Below are positions 61,420-64,000 of a DNA stretch of 64,000 nucleotides, piece after piece; within the stretch, counting starts at the first letter, position 1, and each line of letters starts with the position of its first letter. The notes under the pieces are model-generated. The model ran no database searches. It was not told the DNA's origin and saw nothing but the letters and a program-made list of their open reading frames with translations. A program made the translations under genes and the position numbers. Source of the stretch: CAXXOK01 sp963666755. GTDB taxonomy: Bacteria > Bacillota > Clostridia > Christensenellales > Aristaeellaceae. Location: positions 2,108,001-2,172,000 of the forward strand of contig CAXXGW010000009.1 of NCBI GenBank assembly GCA_963666755.2, in the 5' to 3' direction.

Positions 61420-61887
61420 ATGACGAAAGAGGAATTCGGGCAGCGCGTGACGGCCATGCAAAACCGGTTATATCGCATTGCACGCGGCTATCTGATTAGC
61501 GAACACGACTGCCTGGACGCGGTATCGGAAGCGATCTTCAAGGCGTGGCAAAAGCGGGCAACCCTGCGGGATGAGAAGCTGTTTGAAACATGGCTTGTGC
61601 GCATCCTGATCCGGGAGTGCGTTAACATTCAACGCAAACAGAAACGGATCATCCCCACGGAAACGCTACCCGAACAAGCAGAGGAAGCATCCAGCGACTA
61701 CCCGGAGCTTCGAGACGCGCTGGACAGCCTGCCGCAGGAACAGCGCGTCGCGGTTGTGCTGCACTACATGGAGGGTTATAGCATTGCTGAAATCGCGTCC
61801 ATTCTGCACACGTTCCAAGGGACGATCAGTTCGCGCCTGCATTATGCGCGGCTTGCACTGCGCAAACTGCTGAAGGAGGATTTTTGA
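61420..61887 (+). CDS. ECF sigma factor (plus strand)
   Basis: This 155-residue ECF sigma factor has region 2 NRLYRIARGYLISEHDCLDAVSEAIFKAWQKRATLRD and region 4 LRDALDSLPQEQRVAVVLHYMEGYSIAEIASILHTFQGTISSRLHYARLALRKLL. GGGAGG precedes the ATG. Its stop is immediately followed by the ATG of the anti-sigma gene. The region 4 sequence is close to that of the divergent sigma factor at 60137, indicating paralogy. Confidence 0.88.
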   Translation: MTKEEFGQRVTAMQNRLYRIARGYLISEHDCLDAVSEAIFKAWQKRATLRDEKLFETWLVRILIRECVNIQRKQKRIIPTETLPEQAEEASSDYPELRDALDSLPQEQRVAVVLHYMEGYSIAEIASILHTFQGTISSRLHYARLALRKLLKEDF

Positions 61888-62685
61888 ATGAGCCAAATCC
61901 ACTGGGCAAGTGCTTATGAACCGATTCCGCAGGCGCTGGAATATCGGGTCAAACATACGCTTACGCATCTGGAGGATGCGCCTGAAGCCACGCGCAGGCT
62001 ATCCCTCCGCACAGCTGTGATCGCGCTGGCGTTGCTGTTAGCCCTTTGCGGCGTGGCTTACGCGGTGTATGAAAGCATCACGGCGGATCTCTTCGGCTGG
62101 TTTTATGGCGGCCACTGGAAGGAAGAGCTGCAAAACAGCGATGTTGCGCCCATGGGGCAAAGCATCCGGCTGGGCGATGTGACCTACACGGTCGAGGAAA
62201 TGGTCTACAAGACCGAAGGAGACGATCAGGGGTTGTATGGCGTGGTGCGCATTGCGCCGGCGGAAGGCGCGAATGTCGTTCTCATGCCCGACGACCTGAG
62301 CGTGAACGATCCTGCGGGATACCTGCTGCATTACGGCAATGCCGGACAGACGATTCAGGAGAACGATCCCAGCTACGCTGAGCTGGCTGCGCAGCTTGGC
62401 GCAAAGCTTCTGGTGGTACGCGCGGCGGTCAACAGCATTACCGTGGATGGCGTGGCGTACGGCGATTGCTTCGGTGAGAGCTGGCTGCCGCAAACAGACG
62501 GTACACTGCTTGGAACGATTGAAATTTCGGACGATCTGCCGCGCGCCGCCAGCTATGAACTGAATCTTTGGATATCCAACTGGGAAACCACGCTGGAAGG
62601 CATCTGGCTGAGGGACGAGCCGGAAAGCACCTGGCTTCAGCAAGATTGGGCCGTGGATTTAGCGCCTGTGAAAAAAGGAGAATGA
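61888..62685 (+). CDS. Membrane anti-sigma factor
   Basis: This 265-residue protein has a cytoplasmic N-terminal part (about 1-40), one membrane helix (TAVIALALLLALCGVAYAVY, about 42-62) and an extracytoplasmic domain of about 200 residues. The arrangement matches the anti-sigma factor at 58923 and includes the GDVTYTVEEMVYK strand typical of DUF4179-like sensors. It is translated directly after the sigma gene without a gap. Confidence 0.75.
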   Translation: MSQIHWASAYEPIPQALEYRVKHTLTHLEDAPEATRRLSLRTAVIALALLLALCGVAYAVYESITADLFGWFYGGHWKEELQNSDVAPMGQSIRLGDVTYTVEEMVYKTEGDDQGLYGVVRIAPAEGANVVLMPDDLSVNDPAGYLLHYGNAGQTIQENDPSYAELAAQLGAKLLVVRAAVNSITVDGVAYGDCFGESWLPQTDGTLLGTIEISDDLPRAASYELNLWISNWETTLEGIWLRDEPESTWLQQDWAVDLAPVKKGE

Positions 62686-62687
62686 AC

Positions 62688-63974
62688 ATGAAGCGCTTCT
62701 TAGCAATTACGCTGGCAATGTGCCTGATGGCAGGTTTGACTGGTTTCGCCCGTTCGGAATCTGCGCCCCTGCGCGTGCTCGCGGGCAGTGTACAAACAGC
62801 GGAGGCTTACCGGGCAACTTACCCGGATCGTGACGTTCAAATCATGAATGTGGACTATGCGCAGGGGGATCGCAGCAATCTTGCGGAACTGCTTGCGGCA
62901 GGCGAATGGGATGTGGCATACATCGAAACGCAGGAATTTGACCTGGGCGCGCTGGCGGACGAAGGCTTGGCAATGGAGATCAGTGATTTCCCTCAAATCG
63001 CCGCTTTGGCTGACAACCTGTACCCGAGTATTCGCAACGCCGTAACAGTCCATGGAAAGCTGTATGCGTACCCAGCAGGTTTCGTTGCCAGTATGGGCAT
63101 GGGCATTCAGTTGATGAGCATTTCCGAATTAAATACGAGCAAATATACAGAGCGCGCCGCCGCTCATTTGGATGCGCTCGGCTTTGCTGCGGACGATCAG
63201 CCCCGGAGCTTTGCACAGCTGTGTGCGCTGGGGCAGCGCTATATGCAGCTGCCTAAGGACGCGCGCAAGGGCACGACGTTCATCACGTTGGAAGGCAACC
63301 AAACCGCCTATGTGCTGGCGTTGCTGCTCAACCTGTATGAATCGCAATACTTGGCAACGGGCGAGATGAAGAGCTTTGATACGGAGGTGTTCCGCACGGC
63401 GCTTACGCAGTTGGACACGCTGCGCGCGGCGCTGGATACAGACCCGAAAAACACCTACGATGACGACGGGCTCTGCTTCCCGCTGCTCAACGATTGCAGC
63501 CAGATGATCCTTAGCGACGGGGTTTTCCTGCAACTGGGGGATCATTCCAGCATTCCCGCGAGAATGGACGTAGCGATCGTCAATCCAAAGGGCCCGCGCG
63601 CGCAGGAGGCGGTGGAGTACATTCTGTTTTCGGACAATCAGGACGCGTGCTACGACGCGCCTGCGCTCTATCAGACGATCGATTACGATGCGCTTGTCCG
63701 GCAAAGCTATGATCTGGATATCGCCGCGCAGATCCAGCAGGGCGAGGATCAATCGGTGATCGACAGACTGACCGCGCTTCGGGGCACGGGCGATGCAAGC
63801 GGTTATCAGTATTCCAAAGCTGAGATCGAACGTTACGGCACGGATGTCGCGCCGAAGCTGATCTTTCCGCAAACGGTCTATATCGACACGCATAGCGCAA
63901 CACAACAATACCTGCTGGGAAAGCTGGACGAGGACGGGTTCATCGCGGCGCTGGATGAAGCAGCAACCAGGTAG
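62688..63974 (+). CDS. Secreted solute-binding-protein-like protein
   Basis: This 428-residue protein has a Sec signal peptide (ending GFA before RSESAPL) and the fold pattern of extracellular ABC solute-binding proteins. Visible blocks are LRVLAGSVQTAEAYRATYPD, AELLAAGEWDVAYIET and YAYPAGFVASMGMGIQL. AAGGAG precedes the ATG. There is no lipobox cysteine and no transporter gene is visible up to the window edge. Its place directly after a sigma/anti-sigma pair suggests a role as an extracytoplasmic sensor rather than in uptake, although transporter genes might lie beyond the window. Confidence 0.7.
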   Translation: MKRFLAITLAMCLMAGLTGFARSESAPLRVLAGSVQTAEAYRATYPDRDVQIMNVDYAQGDRSNLAELLAAGEWDVAYIETQEFDLGALADEGLAMEISDFPQIAALADNLYPSIRNAVTVHGKLYAYPAGFVASMGMGIQLMSISELNTSKYTERAAAHLDALGFAADDQPRSFAQLCALGQRYMQLPKDARKGTTFITLEGNQTAYVLALLLNLYESQYLATGEMKSFDTEVFRTALTQLDTLRAALDTDPKNTYDDDGLCFPLLNDCSQMILSDGVFLQLGDHSSIPARMDVAIVNPKGPRAQEAVEYILFSDNQDACYDAPALYQTIDYDALVRQSYDLDIAAQIQQGEDQSVIDRLTALRGTGDASGYQYSKAEIERYGTDVAPKLIFPQTVYIDTHSATQQYLLGKLDEDGFIAALDEAATR

Positions 63975-64000
63975 TGGATGTTGATAACAGGAAGAACGCG

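Noticed and set aside
1..64000. tRNA, rRNA and CRISPR arrays
   Set aside because: No cloverleaf-like segments with TTCGA loops, no rRNA stretches and no regularly spaced short repeats were found on reading; a covariance-model scan would be needed to exclude small RNAs.

Overview
The window looks like the chromosome of a low-to-mid GC Bacillota, most probably an anaerobic member of Clostridia. The evidence is strong AGGAGG-type ribosome binding sites, sigma-A promoters with 17-bp spacers, Clostridia-typical families (DUF1836, DUF4367-type anti-sigma factors, an lmo0937-like membrane peptide, AbiE systems) and a giant cyclic beta-1,2-glucan synthase. No rRNA, tRNA or CRISPR array was seen, and genus-level placement is not possible from the sequence alone.

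Layout. (1) 0.4-9.2 kb: a TetR-family regulator, then three large signalling proteins built on GGDEF domains (two also carry HD-GYP, one has a LacI-like sensor). A fourth GGDEF/HD-GYP protein lies at 36-38.8 kb, so cyclic-di-GMP signalling is a main theme. (2) 9.7-14.1 kb: an accessory patch with an intact AbiE toxin-antitoxin pair, a lone OrfA-like repeat unit and an IS1182-type element with a 6-bp target duplication and one in-frame TAG. (3) 14.1-24.3 kb: carbohydrate use. An alpha/beta hydrolase is followed by a minus-strand sugar locus: ABC transporter (binding protein, two permeases), GH116 glycosidase, LacI regulator and GH32 hydrolase. The operon has a clear promoter and a palindromic candidate operator. 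(4) 24.3-28.6 kb: a MarR regulator with its operator, a MATE efflux gene broken by two frameshifts, a GH65 phosphorylase remnant, a 250-bp non-coding repeat and a truncated DUF1998 (DrmB-like) gene.

(5) 28.5-33.3 kb and 50.7-55.8 kb: two versions of one arrangement, namely a secreted two-domain protein of an unrecognised family ('family X' here), two multi-spanning membrane proteins and an ABC ATPase. The first is headed by a small secreted two-cysteine protein followed by a strong stem-loop; the second by a sigma factor and its membrane anti-sigma factor. Two more family X genes (56.3-58.9 kb) sit beside a second sigma/anti-sigma pair, and a third pair followed by a binding-protein-like gene closes the window. 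I infer a cell-envelope stress, or peptide export and immunity, system that has been duplicated. This is the best candidate here for an undescribed system. (6) 33.3-36 kb: a second accessory patch with another OrfA-like unit next to a PepSY-like remnant and a second AbiE pair whose toxin frame carries two in-frame TAG codons. (7) 36-50 kb: a long minus-strand run of small membrane or stress-type proteins, a DUF1836 regulator, the 2922-residue glucan synthase and a GGDEF/HD-GYP protein.

Secreted proteins here have Sec signal peptides without a lipobox cysteine. The many remnants (DUF1998, GH65, PepSY, MATE, AbiEii copy 2) mark the accessory patches as sites of repeated insertion and decay.
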